From: Verrucomicrobiaceae bacterium
GTDB lineage: Bacteria > Verrucomicrobiota > Verrucomicrobiia > Verrucomicrobiales > Verrucomicrobiaceae
Reading direction: 5' to 3'
Length of the DNA stretch: 64,000 nt
Assembly (NCBI GenBank): GCA_024232965.1
Contig: JACKQF010000007.1
Coordinates: 248,001-312,000 of the forward strand
Shown here: positions 34,150 to 42,369 of the stretch, one piece after another
Position numbering within the stretch: the stretch's first letter is position 1
How the letters are laid out: every line of letters starts with the position of its first letter
Translations under genes and position numbers: made by a program
Notes under the pieces: model-generated
Told to the model about the DNA's origin: nothing
The model's database searches: none
Seen by the model: only the letters and a program-made list of their open reading frames with translations

Positions 34150-35007
34150 CTAGAACAGCGCCATTTGACGCGGGACGGGCTCGGGCACGGCCGCAAACAG
34201 GGCACCCCGCGGCCGAGGACGCGCGGCATCAAAGAGAGGCGTTGGTTGGCTCCGCCCGGCGCAATGCACATTGGCCTGGCCGGCCCCCGCGTTTTCGAGC
34301 GCACGGCGGATGCACTGCATGGCCACATCCGGCGCATTGCAGTCCTCGCTGAGATGACCCAGCACCACGTGGTTCATTTCGGGATGCGCGATGCATTCGA
34401 TCAGTTCGGCCGCTTGCTCGTTCGATAGGTGGCCATGGCGGGAACTGATCCGCTGCTTCGTTGCCCAGGGGCGCTTGGTATCGGCATCCAGCAGTCGGGT
34501 ATCGTAGTTGGCCTCGATAAAAACGCTGTCCACACCCTTGAGCCGATCTTTGATCAGGTGCGTGATGAATCCCACATCGCTCAGCACACCCAACCGGGAT
34601 ACCTCATTCGCAATCAAATAACCGACGGGGTCAACGGCGTCATGCTGCACGGGAAAGCACTCCATGTGGAGGTCGCGAAAGGCAAAGCTGGTCCCGGTAT
34701 TCATCAGCCGCCAGGCCGGGGATTGGCGGAATTTGATGCTTCCCAGCAGCGTCTCCTGGGTTAGCGCAGTGCAAAAAATAGGCAATTGCCGGGCCGCAGA
34801 CAGCACCTCCAGGCCGCGGGTGTGATCCCCATGCTCATGGGTTAAGAAGATGCCATGAATCTGGTCGATGCTGGAGCCCACACTCTCAAGCCGCTGGCAG
34901 ATCTGCCGAGCGCTCAGGCCGGCGTCGATGAGCAGGCAGGTGTCGTCCGTGCGCACCAGGGCACAATTGCCCGAACTACCGCTGCCAAGGACCGTGAATC
35001 TAACCAT
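34150..35007 (-). CDS. MBL-fold metallo-hydrolase (YycJ/WalJ-like)
   Basis: 285 residues from MVRFTVLGSG (an ATG 8 codons earlier is possible). The metallo-beta-lactamase signature H-x-H-x-D-H is at His57, His59, Asp61 and His62 (LTHEHGDH), with SGSSGN near the start as in the YycJ/WalJ/phosphoribosyl-cyclic-phosphate family. Later ligands are in HDAVDPVGY, SDVGFIT and NHVVLGHLSEDCN. It probably acts as a nuclease or phosphodiesterase on nucleic acid, with two Zn/Mn. The last about 45 residues are Pro/Ala/Arg-rich and variable. First gene of a two-gene unit with glpK. Confidence 0.88.
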   Translation of the reverse strand: MVRFTVLGSGSSGNCALVRTDDTCLLIDAGLSARQICQRLESVGSSIDQIHGIFLTHEHGDHTRGLEVLSAARQLPIFCTALTQETLLGSIKFRQSPAWRLMNTGTSFAFRDLHMECFPVQHDAVDPVGYLIANEVSRLGVLSDVGFITHLIKDRLKGVDSVFIEANYDTRLLDADTKRPWATKQRISSRHGHLSNEQAAELIECIAHPEMNHVVLGHLSEDCNAPDVAMQCIRRALENAGAGQANVHCAGRSQPTPLFDAARPRPRGALFAAVPEPVPRQMALF

Positions 35008-35209
35008 GCCGGAGATTGTCCACAGGCTCACCGGAGGATCAAGCGTAAGTTGGCCGGGAAACGCCTTCCTGGCGAGCCGCCAGCTCTTCGTGCTGACCGG
35101 GGAAAAGCCGACAAATTAAAAACAGGTTGCGCATGGGGCGGGCTCGGGTATCCTCACGGCCCCCTTTCCCTCTGTGGGATTCGCAAATCTTTATCACCCA
35201 TTCCCAGCC

Positions 35210-35362
35210 ATGTCTCAGCATCGCAGCCTCAAAACCGCCGGTTCCGTCGCCACCAAGCGTAGCGTTCTCAAGCGCGGTGAGCGGATCAAGCTCCTTAAGT
35301 CCCGTGGTCTGTGGACGGAAGGTCGCCTTCCAACCAGCCTGCCAAAGACAAAGCCGGAATAA
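35210..35362 (+). CDS. Small basic protein of the Verrucomicrobia/Chlamydia family (TIGR04137-type)
   Basis: 50 residues: MSQHRSLKTAGSVATKRSVLKRGERIKLL and ending LPKTKPE. The Lys/Arg-rich character, the SLK...KR.VLKR.ER...LK..G.W and LPKTKP elements match the small basic protein family I know from Verrucomicrobia and Chlamydiae. An ORF reaches 36 bp further upstream, but the ATG at 35210 starts the family sequence. The presumed role is RNA/ribosome-associated, unproven. It precedes an rRNA pseudouridine synthase by 65 bp, consistent with that. It is also a good lineage marker for this window. Confidence 0.85.
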   Translation: MSQHRSLKTAGSVATKRSVLKRGERIKLLKSRGLWTEGRLPTSLPKTKPE

Positions 35363-35427
35363 CCTGCGGATCTGGCCTCAGCAATCCTTGCTGAGCGCTC
35401 GTCCCTCCTCCTCCCGGCCTTTTTCCA

Positions 35428-36561
35428 GTGCGACTTAACCGCCATCTCAGCTTGTGCGGTCTCGGATCGCGTCGTGGGTGTGAAGCAATCATCCTCGAAG
35501 GCCGTGTCACGATCAATGGTCGCGTCTGCAAAGATCTTGCCACCACGGTGGGGCCTGAGGACGAAATCGTCGTCGATGGCGGCCGTGTAGAGCCTGCGGG
35601 CGGAGTCGTCATCGCCTTTCACAAGCCACGCGGCTACGTCTGCTCCCGAGGGGATACCCACAACCGGGCCACCATTTACGCCCTGCTCCCGGCGGAATAC
35701 CAGACCTTGCACCATGTGGGCCGTCTGGATAAGGAGAGCGAAGGTCTGCTTTTGATGACCAATCGCGGCGATATCTCCCATCGCTTGATGCACCCCAGCC
35801 AGGGCGTCGAAAAGGAGTACGAAGTCGTCGTCGATAAGCAATTGAGCACCGCCGTGATCGCCAAACTGGTGCGCGGGATGCAGACGGAAGAAGGTTACGC
35901 CAAGGCCGAGCGCGCCTGGATGGCCACGGATCACCGCCTGCACGTCGTGCTGAAGCAAGGCCTGAAAAGGCAGATTCGCCTCATGCTTTACACCTTGGGC
36001 TTTGAAGTCCAGACCCTGATTCGCCTGCGCATCGGTTGGCTCGGTCTGAAAGGGCTGCCGCGCGGTGCCTGGCGTCCGCTTTCCGAGACAGAAGTGCAGC
36101 GCTTTTTCTCCGAAACGCCCCGCGCCATCGGCGTGACACCCACACCGAAGGCCCGCAAGGCCCCAGCTACTTCCTCTTTCAGTACACCTGCACGCTCCGG
36201 AGGCAAGGGGCGCCCAACCCGTCGCGATACCGACCGCAAAGACACCCGTGACCGCTCCGATCGTCCTCGGCGTCCAGCCCGCGGCGACAAAGACGAAGGA
36301 TTTGGCGGCTCCGATCGGCCCAAGCGCCGATCCGCAGAACGCGACGAAGGCGGCAGCCGTCCAGAGCGTCCAAGACGCCCCGGGCGCCCCGGGCGCAGCA
36401 GCGACCGCGACACCAGTTTCGGAGGCGCAGACGGTCCCAAACGCCGCACTTCGTCCGATCGAGGCGACCGCAGCGGCCGCCCAGAAGGTCCCCGACGACC
36501 CGGCCGCGGCGACAGCTCCAAGCGACCCCCAGGCCGTGGTCCTCGGGGTGGGAAACGGTAA
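35428..36561 (+). CDS. RsuA/RluB-family pseudouridine synthase with long Arg/Gly/Asp-rich tail
   Basis: 377 residues with a GTG start. An S4 RNA-binding domain (about 1-48: MRLNRHLSLCGLGSRRGCEA, VTINGRV) is followed by the synthase domain: KPRGYVCSR, then catalytic Asp101 in HHVGRLDKESEGLLLMTNRGD and LKQGLKRQIRLML. It isomerises uridine in large or small subunit rRNA. After about residue 245 comes a 130-residue low-complexity tail of RPRRPGRGD/DRKD repeats, presumably disordered and RNA-binding. A displaced, degraded copy of this tail's end lies 1.1 kb downstream (37686-37844), beyond a lower-GC insertion. Confidence 0.93.
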   Translation: MRLNRHLSLCGLGSRRGCEAIILEGRVTINGRVCKDLATTVGPEDEIVVDGGRVEPAGGVVIAFHKPRGYVCSRGDTHNRATIYALLPAEYQTLHHVGRLDKESEGLLLMTNRGDISHRLMHPSQGVEKEYEVVVDKQLSTAVIAKLVRGMQTEEGYAKAERAWMATDHRLHVVLKQGLKRQIRLMLYTLGFEVQTLIRLRIGWLGLKGLPRGAWRPLSETEVQRFFSETPRAIGVTPTPKARKAPATSSFSTPARSGGKGRPTRRDTDRKDTRDRSDRPRRPARGDKDEGFGGSDRPKRRSAERDEGGSRPERPRRPGRPGRSSDRDTSFGGADGPKRRTSSDRGDRSGRPEGPRRPGRGDSSKRPPGRGPRGGKR

Positions 36562-36765
36562 GGTTTTCCGTGGGCTCAGCGGTGTGATTCGACTCGATCG
36601 AATCTGCGCTAGCCAATGGATGAGCTCCATCTATTGCACACAGTTCTGTGTCATGGGCGGTCACGGTTTCGGCCTGAGGCAAGCAAGGTATCCTATCGAC
36701 TGGGAGCATCAACAATCGGTGGATGGGTGCAAAGCCTCGGCCTCGTAAATGCTGCAACATTACAG

Positions 36766-37590
36766 CTACTTGCGATGCAGTGTATTAAAAACAATCGCGG
36801 TACGACGCCAAGATACTTCAAACTCTTTGCGTGGGATCGTTTGTTTCCCGACAAGTGGATCTGCGACGACCACGCTATCATCCTTGATCTCCAACACCAC
36901 GACGTAGCGGTCTAGGAACGGCCCCAACTTAAGTACTGCGATTGATACCGGCCAAATCCGTAAATTGTCAGTCCCCTGTAAAAACCGATGCCGGATGGTC
37001 AAGTCAGCGCTGTCGTAACGGTTGGCCAGTTCGTTTGCCAGAACATCATCGCGCGTCCCAACGTATTTTGAAGCCCCCAGAGTGACCGCCAATTCGGCCT
37101 CGGTCGCTCGGATACCAACCCGCCGCAGCGCTGTTGCTGCAGCCGCTGCACCGTTCGTAAACCACGTTTGTTGACGGCAGACGCCATCGTTATCAAACAC
37201 ATTGTGGAGCGAAGTGACTTCCGCACTTGCTCCCACCGGAGCAATGGCAGGAATCAAGCCCGCTTTGGTTAGCGCCAACATGTTGAAGATTCGTAACCCA
37301 CTTTGTAGATTCTGCCCCGTCGCACGTGTTGACAGCACACCAATCAAAAACGGCAGAACGATGGCAAAACAATGACGTCTGTTACTCCCATTCACCAGCC
37401 AGGAGAACGGAGCCACAAACTGAAGCTCCCGCACATAAATGGCTAGGGTAGCAAAACTCAGAACTGTCAAAGCGATCACGGATACGACCCACCAAAGTCG
37501 GTCTCCCTTTTGCCCACCTATCTCGGTACCCAGTAGCCAGGAGCTGGTAGCAAAGGCTAGCACGGCGAAAAGCGCTAAGATAGATGTCAT
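36766..37590 (-). CDS. Membrane protein with a C39-peptidase-like domain lacking the catalytic Cys and His
   Basis: 274 residues. Three N-terminal TM segments (about 2-20, 34-52, 75-90) precede a C39-like papain-fold domain (about 130-270). The block C-RQQTWFTNGAAAAATALRRVGI aligns with the family 'QxxxxxCGPAAxATALR.LGI', but the nucleophile Cys is Asn146. The expected catalytic His before 'YVVV' is Arg228 (LDRYVVVLEI), while the later ADP (243-245) is kept. It is therefore probably a non-catalytic C39-like (C39-domain, CLD-type) binding protein. Visibly lower GC than its neighbours; sits between the pseudouridine synthase gene and its displaced tail copy, so probably newly acquired. Confidence 0.7.
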   Translation of the reverse strand: MTSILALFAVLAFATSSWLLGTEIGGQKGDRLWWVVSVIALTVLSFATLAIYVRELQFVAPFSWLVNGSNRRHCFAIVLPFLIGVLSTRATGQNLQSGLRIFNMLALTKAGLIPAIAPVGASAEVTSLHNVFDNDGVCRQQTWFTNGAAAAATALRRVGIRATEAELAVTLGASKYVGTRDDVLANELANRYDSADLTIRHRFLQGTDNLRIWPVSIAVLKLGPFLDRYVVVLEIKDDSVVVADPLVGKQTIPRKEFEVSWRRTAIVFNTLHRK

Positions 37591-37685
37591 ATAATTACCA
37601 TAACTAATCGCCAGGTCTTAAGTCAATCATTTCCTGTTAAGGACCATGTAAGCTCTTTGTCAGCTTGTAAGGATGATGAAAGTGA

Positions 37686-37844
37686 TCAAATGGCGATCGG
37701 CCACAGCGTCACACCCCTGATCGCGACACCGGTTTAGGAGGAGCAGATGGCCCAAAACGTCGCATCTCGTCGGATCGTGGTTACCGTAGTGGTCACCCAG
37801 GCTGTGGTCGTTGGGGAGGCAAGAGGCAGGGTTTTGAGCAGTGA
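37686..37844 (+). pseudogene. Displaced remnant of the pseudouridine synthase 3' tail
   Basis: In frame, codons from 37719 read DRDTGLGGADGPKRR, then ISSDRGYRSGHP and end GGKRQGFEQ with a stop at 37842-37844. The intact gene reads DRDTSFGGADGPKRR, then TSSDRGDRSGRP and ends GPRGGKR at 36561. The preceding codons GDRPQRHTP also resemble the tail. There is no start codon or S4/synthase domain. The stretch 37591-37909 otherwise holds no gene that I can support. The arrangement suggests the tail was duplicated when the 1.1-kb segment with the C39-like gene was inserted, or that this is the original gene end. Confidence 0.7.
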
Positions 37845-37909
37845 TGGGGATTGCAAGAACTTGCAGAACTGGTACTCCTCTCCAATCCGTAGCTTTGCGA
37901 CTGTAGCTC

Positions 37910-38416
37910 ATGACGACAAAGGAATTCCTCAAAGCTTTCCGAATGACACCGGAAGAACGGCGCATCCATGATGCCGCTATTGATCAAGATGCTCAATTGG
38001 CTGGCGAGTCGGAGCGTCCGCTTGTAGCCGAGATTAGAGCTCTGGGTTGGGAGATCGATTCTATATGGGATTTGGTGAACTATCACACCGACCATGCCGA
38101 GCTTGCCCCGATTTTGCTTGCCAATCTTTGCGAAAATTACCATCCAAAAATAAAGATGGCGATCTCGGGGGCTCTTATCTCGGCCAAAGTGCGTTCGGAG
38201 GAGTGTTCTAAAGCGCTAGTTGCTGAGCTGCAAATAGTCCTAGGGCGAGAAGGGGGACAATGGGAAGGCGTTCAGCAATCGCTCACACATGCGCTAGCGA
38301 AATTGGCGCATCCTGTTATTGCGCCTGCATTGCAGGCTCTGGCGGATAGATACCAGGGAACCTTTTTGGCTGAAGATTTGAACGAAGCGTGTAAGCGCGT
38401 GAACCGTGCTAAGTAA
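37910..38416 (+). CDS. Uncharacterised helical protein (HEAT-like)
   Basis: 168 residues, MTTKEFLKAFRMTPEERRIH onward, without signal peptide. The sequence is almost wholly helical, with HEAT-like pairs such as ELAPILLANLCENYHPKIKMAISGALISA and LTHALAKLAHPVIAPALQALAD. This fits small immunity-like or helper proteins, but no family is certain. It lies just after the displaced tail remnant, in the same lower-GC stretch as the C39-like gene, and may belong to the same acquired segment. Confidence 0.6.
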   Translation: MTTKEFLKAFRMTPEERRIHDAAIDQDAQLAGESERPLVAEIRALGWEIDSIWDLVNYHTDHAELAPILLANLCENYHPKIKMAISGALISAKVRSEECSKALVAELQIVLGREGGQWEGVQQSLTHALAKLAHPVIAPALQALADRYQGTFLAEDLNEACKRVNRAK

Positions 38417-38551
38417 GCGCATAGATGCCCTGCAATCTAAAAGCGCAGCCGAGTTGCCGCTTGGTGAAGTCGCTGTTGGTGGACCAGATTGGACAGATGG
38501 ATGGAAGTCATCGGGTCTTGTTTGGTGGGTGCCGTGTGATAGCCTGGGGCC

Positions 38552-40123
38552 ATGAATCGTGCGGACATGTGGGAACGGCTTGGGGGCATTGAGGGCGGTG
38601 TTGCGGACATTGCCATCATTGGCGGTGGGGCGACGGGTTTGGGGATTGCGGTGGATGCGGCCTCTCGGGGGCACAAGGTGGTGTTGGTGGAGCAGGCGGA
38701 CTTTGCTAAAGGCACTTCTTCCCGCAGCACTAAGCTGGTCCATGGAGGCGTGCGGTATCTGAAGCAGGGGAATGTATCGCTGGTGCTGGAGGCTTTGCAT
38801 GAGCGGGGCTTGCTGTGCCGGAATGCTCCGCATCTGGTGCATCCTCTGCCCTTCATCATTCCCGTTTACCATTGGTGGGAGGGGCCGTTTTATGGGGCGG
38901 GTCTGAAGATGTATGATGCGCTGGCGGGGGAGTTGGGCATGGAGCCCTCGCGATTGCTTACGCCGGAAGAGACGCTGGAATTGCTGCCCACGATCGAGAC
39001 GCAGGGGCTCACTGGTGGGATCATTTATCATGACGGCCAGTTTGATGATGCGCGGTTGGCCATCCACTTGGCGATGACGGCTGCTACCCACGGTGCGGTG
39101 CTATTGAACTACACCCGATGCATTGGACTGAGCAAAGAGAACGGACATGTTCAGGGCGTTGAGATCATTGATGATGAGACGGGTGAGATTGCGGTGGTGC
39201 GTGCTCGCTGTGTGATCAATGCGACGGGTGTTTTCGTGGATCGGTTGCGCCAACTGGATCGCCCAGGTGCGCCAAATCTGGTGAGCCCAAGCCAAGGGGT
39301 CCATCTGGTTTTGCCGCGCAGTTTCCTGCCGGGAGATGCGGCGATCATGATTCCGAAGACGGATGATGGTCGCGTGCTCTTTGCGGTGCCGTGGCATGAT
39401 CGCGTCATTCTAGGCACGACGGATACCGCCGTGGAATCTCCAGATCTGGAGCCGCGCCCGCTTCCTGAGGAGATCGAGTTTTTGCTGAAGCATGCTGCGC
39501 GCTACCTGACGCGCGATCCAACGGCAGCTGACGTGCTTTCCGCCTTCGCTGGGCTGCGACCATTGGTGGCGGCGCAGGATGATGAAGATACTGCATCGCT
39601 TTCGCGGGACCACACCATCGAGGTGGCGGCCTCGGGCTTGATCACCATCACGGGTGGCAAATGGACGACATATCGCCGGATGGCGGAGGATGCGGTGGAT
39701 CAGGCGCAATGGGTGGCGGGCCTAAATGCAGCACCTTGTGTCACGGAGTCGCTGCGCCTGCATGGGGCGACTGCGGAAGTCAGCACTGACGTCTTTGGAA
39801 GTGATCGGGCCGCGATTGCGGAGTTGGAAAAAAGTCTCGTCGATGGGGCATTGGTAGCCACGGCTGCGGTGTCGATCACGCGTGGCGAAGTCGCTTGGTT
39901 CGCGAGGGAAGAGATGGCTCGATCGGTCGAGGATGTACTGGCGCGGCGGACTCGTTGGCTGTTGCGCGATGCACGGGCATCCATCGCGGCTGCGCCAATG
40001 ATTGCGCGTTGGCTTTCGGAGGAACTGGGGCGTGATTCGGCGTGGGTGGCAGCGCAGGAGTCGGCCTATGCCACTCTGGCAGTGGGGTATCTTTTGACCT
40101 CAGAAATAGCGAACCACGAATGA
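38552..40123 (+). CDS. glpD: FAD-dependent glycerol-3-phosphate dehydrogenase
   Basis: 523 residues. The Rossmann FAD motif is IIGGGATGLGIAVDAASRG (about 22-40), followed by the family signature FAKGTSSRSTKLVHGGVRYLKQ. Later blocks are RLAIHLAMTAATHGA, VINATGVFVD, SPSQGVHLVLPRSFLP and FAGLRPLV, then ITGGKWTTYRRMAEDAVD. It oxidises glycerol-3-phosphate to dihydroxyacetone phosphate at the inner membrane and passes electrons to quinone. Together with glpK (32653-34134) it makes a complete glycerol route, though the two are separated by four genes and the insertion. Confidence 0.95.
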   Translation: MNRADMWERLGGIEGGVADIAIIGGGATGLGIAVDAASRGHKVVLVEQADFAKGTSSRSTKLVHGGVRYLKQGNVSLVLEALHERGLLCRNAPHLVHPLPFIIPVYHWWEGPFYGAGLKMYDALAGELGMEPSRLLTPEETLELLPTIETQGLTGGIIYHDGQFDDARLAIHLAMTAATHGAVLLNYTRCIGLSKENGHVQGVEIIDDETGEIAVVRARCVINATGVFVDRLRQLDRPGAPNLVSPSQGVHLVLPRSFLPGDAAIMIPKTDDGRVLFAVPWHDRVILGTTDTAVESPDLEPRPLPEEIEFLLKHAARYLTRDPTAADVLSAFAGLRPLVAAQDDEDTASLSRDHTIEVAASGLITITGGKWTTYRRMAEDAVDQAQWVAGLNAAPCVTESLRLHGATAEVSTDVFGSDRAAIAELEKSLVDGALVATAAVSITRGEVAWFAREEMARSVEDVLARRTRWLLRDARASIAAAPMIARWLSEELGRDSAWVAAQESAYATLAVGYLLTSEIANHE

Positions 40124-40201
40124 ACTCCGGCTTCGGCCACCACACGGTCACGCCTGCGCCTTCATTCATTCGTGGCCGCCACACCACTACCCCACGACTG
40201 A

Positions 40202-40759
40202 TCACTCCGCCACACTGCCAAACACGACTGCATGAGCCTCATACGTCGCCTTGGTTCCTGACATCTGAGCCAGGTAATTGATGGCCTCTGTGAGAGGCAC
40301 GTCTTTCAGGTTCAGCGTGATCGATTTGGTCTGTTTATCGCTGTCCTTGACGATGAAATTTGGCACCACCTTACCGGCAGAGGCATTGCTAGAGAGCGTG
40401 CGAAGTGCGGTAGCAGCCTCAGGGAGGGTGACATCAGTGAACTCGATGCGAGGCACGATGACGCCCTCGTAAGTTTTTCGCAGCGTTGGAGTGTTGTCCT
40501 TCTTCGCCACCTTGATTTGCGCCAGCATAGCGTTGGTCTGAAAGTGGTTAGGATTCGCTGCTTGGACGCGAACCAAGAGTTGCTCTGCTGTGGCAAGATC
40601 GCCCCTGAAGTACGCCTGGCGTCCCTGCTGGAAGACTGCATTTAGGTCCTCCCCCGCCTGGGCGTGCATGCCCAGGATTATCAAGCTCATCGCAATGGCA
40701 GCCAGCCAACCGGTGACCGCCGTGGAACCCTTTGCCCGTCCTGTGATGTATTTTTTCAT
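40202..40759 (-). CDS. Exported STN-like (secretin/TonB short N-terminal) domain protein
   Basis: 185 residues from MKKYITGRAK, with a signal segment AIAMSLIILGMHAQA. The N-terminal half looks TPR-like (FQQGRQAYFRGDLATAEQLLVRVQA). The C-terminal half, PRIEFTDVTLPEAATALRTLS and SITLNLKDVPLTEAINYLAQMSG, matches the 'V.L...PL.EAL..LA..TG' strand-helix pattern of STN/secretin N-domains. It is probably periplasmic and could contact a secretin or TonB-dependent channel, but none is encoded nearby. Convergent with glpD. Confidence 0.75.
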   Translation of the reverse strand: MKKYITGRAKGSTAVTGWLAAIAMSLIILGMHAQAGEDLNAVFQQGRQAYFRGDLATAEQLLVRVQAANPNHFQTNAMLAQIKVAKKDNTPTLRKTYEGVIVPRIEFTDVTLPEAATALRTLSSNASAGKVVPNFIVKDSDKQTKSITLNLKDVPLTEAINYLAQMSGTKATYEAHAVVFGSVAE

Positions 40760-40962
40760 GATCGGTTGAGATTTCGTGCAAGATTTCACCAAATTTGGCG
40801 GGAAAAGTCAATCCTAGTGTTTCAGATTCCCCTGGAAGGCCGATGGTTGGGGGTGAAAAACTGTCTCTAGTGGATCGTCGCGGCGTGGGTTGTGCATCCT
40901 GAATAGTCTGGTGTGGACATGATCGGGAATTTCATGGTCAACTGGACGTTACCATAACTGCC

Positions 40963-42369
40963 ATGAGAGTTCTTCTGCTCTGCCTTGTCTCCATCGCCAT
41001 TGCGCACACGGCGCTTTCGGCTCCGCCCAACATCTTTGTTTTCCTAACGGACGATCAGAGTCAGCTCGACTGCTCTGCGTATGGGGAGAAAAATATCCGC
41101 ACCCCGAATATGCAGCGCCTTGCGGATCTGGGCATGACCTTTGATCGCGCCTATGTCGCATCACCGAGCTGTGCTCCAAGCCGTGCTGCACTGCTCACAG
41201 GCCTGATGCCAGCACGCAATGGGGCGGAGTCCAATCACGCAAGGCCTCGCGCCGATATCAAGAAGTGGCCCGCATACCTTCAGGAGCTGGGGTATGAGGT
41301 GGTGTCCTTTGGAAAAGTTTCCCACTACAAGCACACGGCGGATTACGGCTTCGATTATTTTGCCGATGACGCGTTCCATCAGCACGAGTGCATCGCGGAT
41401 GCGGTAGCGTGGCTAAAGAATCGCACGAGCAAAAGGCCACTTTGCTTCATGGTCGGCACCAACTGGCCACATGTGCCCTGGCCAGAGACCGAGATCGGTT
41501 ATGACGGCGCGGCTTTGACTCTGCCTACGGGCAGTATCGACACGGCCAAAACACGCGAATGGCGCGCCAAGTACGCGGCAGCGGTGACTCGTGCGGATGA
41601 TGATCTCGGGATCGTCTATGATGCGGTACAGACAAAACTTGGCAAAGAGACGCTGGTCCTCTTCAGCGCGGACCACGGCGCACAGTGGCCGTTTGGAAAA
41701 TGGAACCTCTACGAGAGTGGAGTGTCGGTGCCGCTCATTGTCTCTTGGCCAGGCGTCATCGCGCCAGGCATCCGCAGCAGCGCGATGGTGCAGTGGACGG
41801 ATTTCCTGCCGACACTCGTGGAGGCCGCGGGCGGTACTGCGCCGACGGATATTGATGGTCGCTCTTTCTTGTCCGTCCTTCAGGGGAAAACGACGACGCA
41901 TCGTCAGCGCATTTTTACGACGCACAGCAATGATAACCGAGTGAACGTTTACCCGTCCCGTGCGGTGCGGGATGAGCGCTGGAAATACATTCGCAATCTG
42001 CACCCCGAGTTCGCCTTTACCACGCACATCGATCTGCCGGTGAACCTGGGGCAACGCGACTTTTTTGTGACTTGGGAGGAGAAGGCTAAAACGGATGCCG
42101 TGGCGGCGGCTATCCTGAAGCGATATCACGAGCGACCTTCGGAAGAGCTTTATGATCTTCAGGTCGATCCGCATGAGGAGCACAACCTCGCGGCGGATCC
42201 TGGGCGAGGCGGTGAGCTCGTCAAGCTGCGGGCTGCGGTGGAATCCTGGATGAAAGAGCAGGGTGATCATCAGAACGTGCCAGTTGAGCCGCGCCTACTG
42301 AGTGATCCCAAGGCCTACGGGCCCACTGCTGAACCTTTGAACCCAAAAAAGAAAGGTAAGAAACCATGA
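40963..42369 (+). CDS. Exported sulfatase 1 (iduronate/heparan-type), Cys-type active site
   Basis: 468 residues with signal peptide (MRVLLLCLVSIAIAHTALSA). The formylglycine site is C70-A-P-S-R (SPSCAPSRAALLTGL); metal-site residues are in FLTDDQ and the later FSADHGAQWP. GKVSHYKH and WPHVPWPET belong to the type I sulfatase fold. It would cleave sulfate esters or N-sulfates from polysaccharide in the periplasm or outside. It ends NPKKKGKKP, a short form of the Lys-Gly tails on sulfatases 2, 3 and 5. Its stop overlaps the next start (ATGA, 42366-42369), so it heads a coupled operon. Confidence 0.93.
   Translation: MRVLLLCLVSIAIAHTALSAPPNIFVFLTDDQSQLDCSAYGEKNIRTPNMQRLADLGMTFDRAYVASPSCAPSRAALLTGLMPARNGAESNHARPRADIKKWPAYLQELGYEVVSFGKVSHYKHTADYGFDYFADDAFHQHECIADAVAWLKNRTSKRPLCFMVGTNWPHVPWPETEIGYDGAALTLPTGSIDTAKTREWRAKYAAAVTRADDDLGIVYDAVQTKLGKETLVLFSADHGAQWPFGKWNLYESGVSVPLIVSWPGVIAPGIRSSAMVQWTDFLPTLVEAAGGTAPTDIDGRSFLSVLQGKTTTHRQRIFTTHSNDNRVNVYPSRAVRDERWKYIRNLHPEFAFTTHIDLPVNLGQRDFFVTWEEKAKTDAVAAAILKRYHERPSEELYDLQVDPHEEHNLAADPGRGGELVKLRAAVESWMKEQGDHQNVPVEPRLLSDPKAYGPTAEPLNPKKKGKKP

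Noticed and set aside
36248..36748. + strand ORF (166 codons) overlapping the tail of the pseudouridine synthase
   Set aside because: Out-of-frame reading of the Arg/Gly-rich repeat codons, giving an Ala/Pro-rich shadow.
36616..36915. + strand ORF (99 codons) between the pseudouridine synthase and the C39-like gene
   Set aside because: Second half is antisense to the C39-like gene, no ribosome site, no recognisable features; the gap 36562-36765 shows nothing else than one small inverted repeat (GATTCGA/TCGAATC near 36586-36604).
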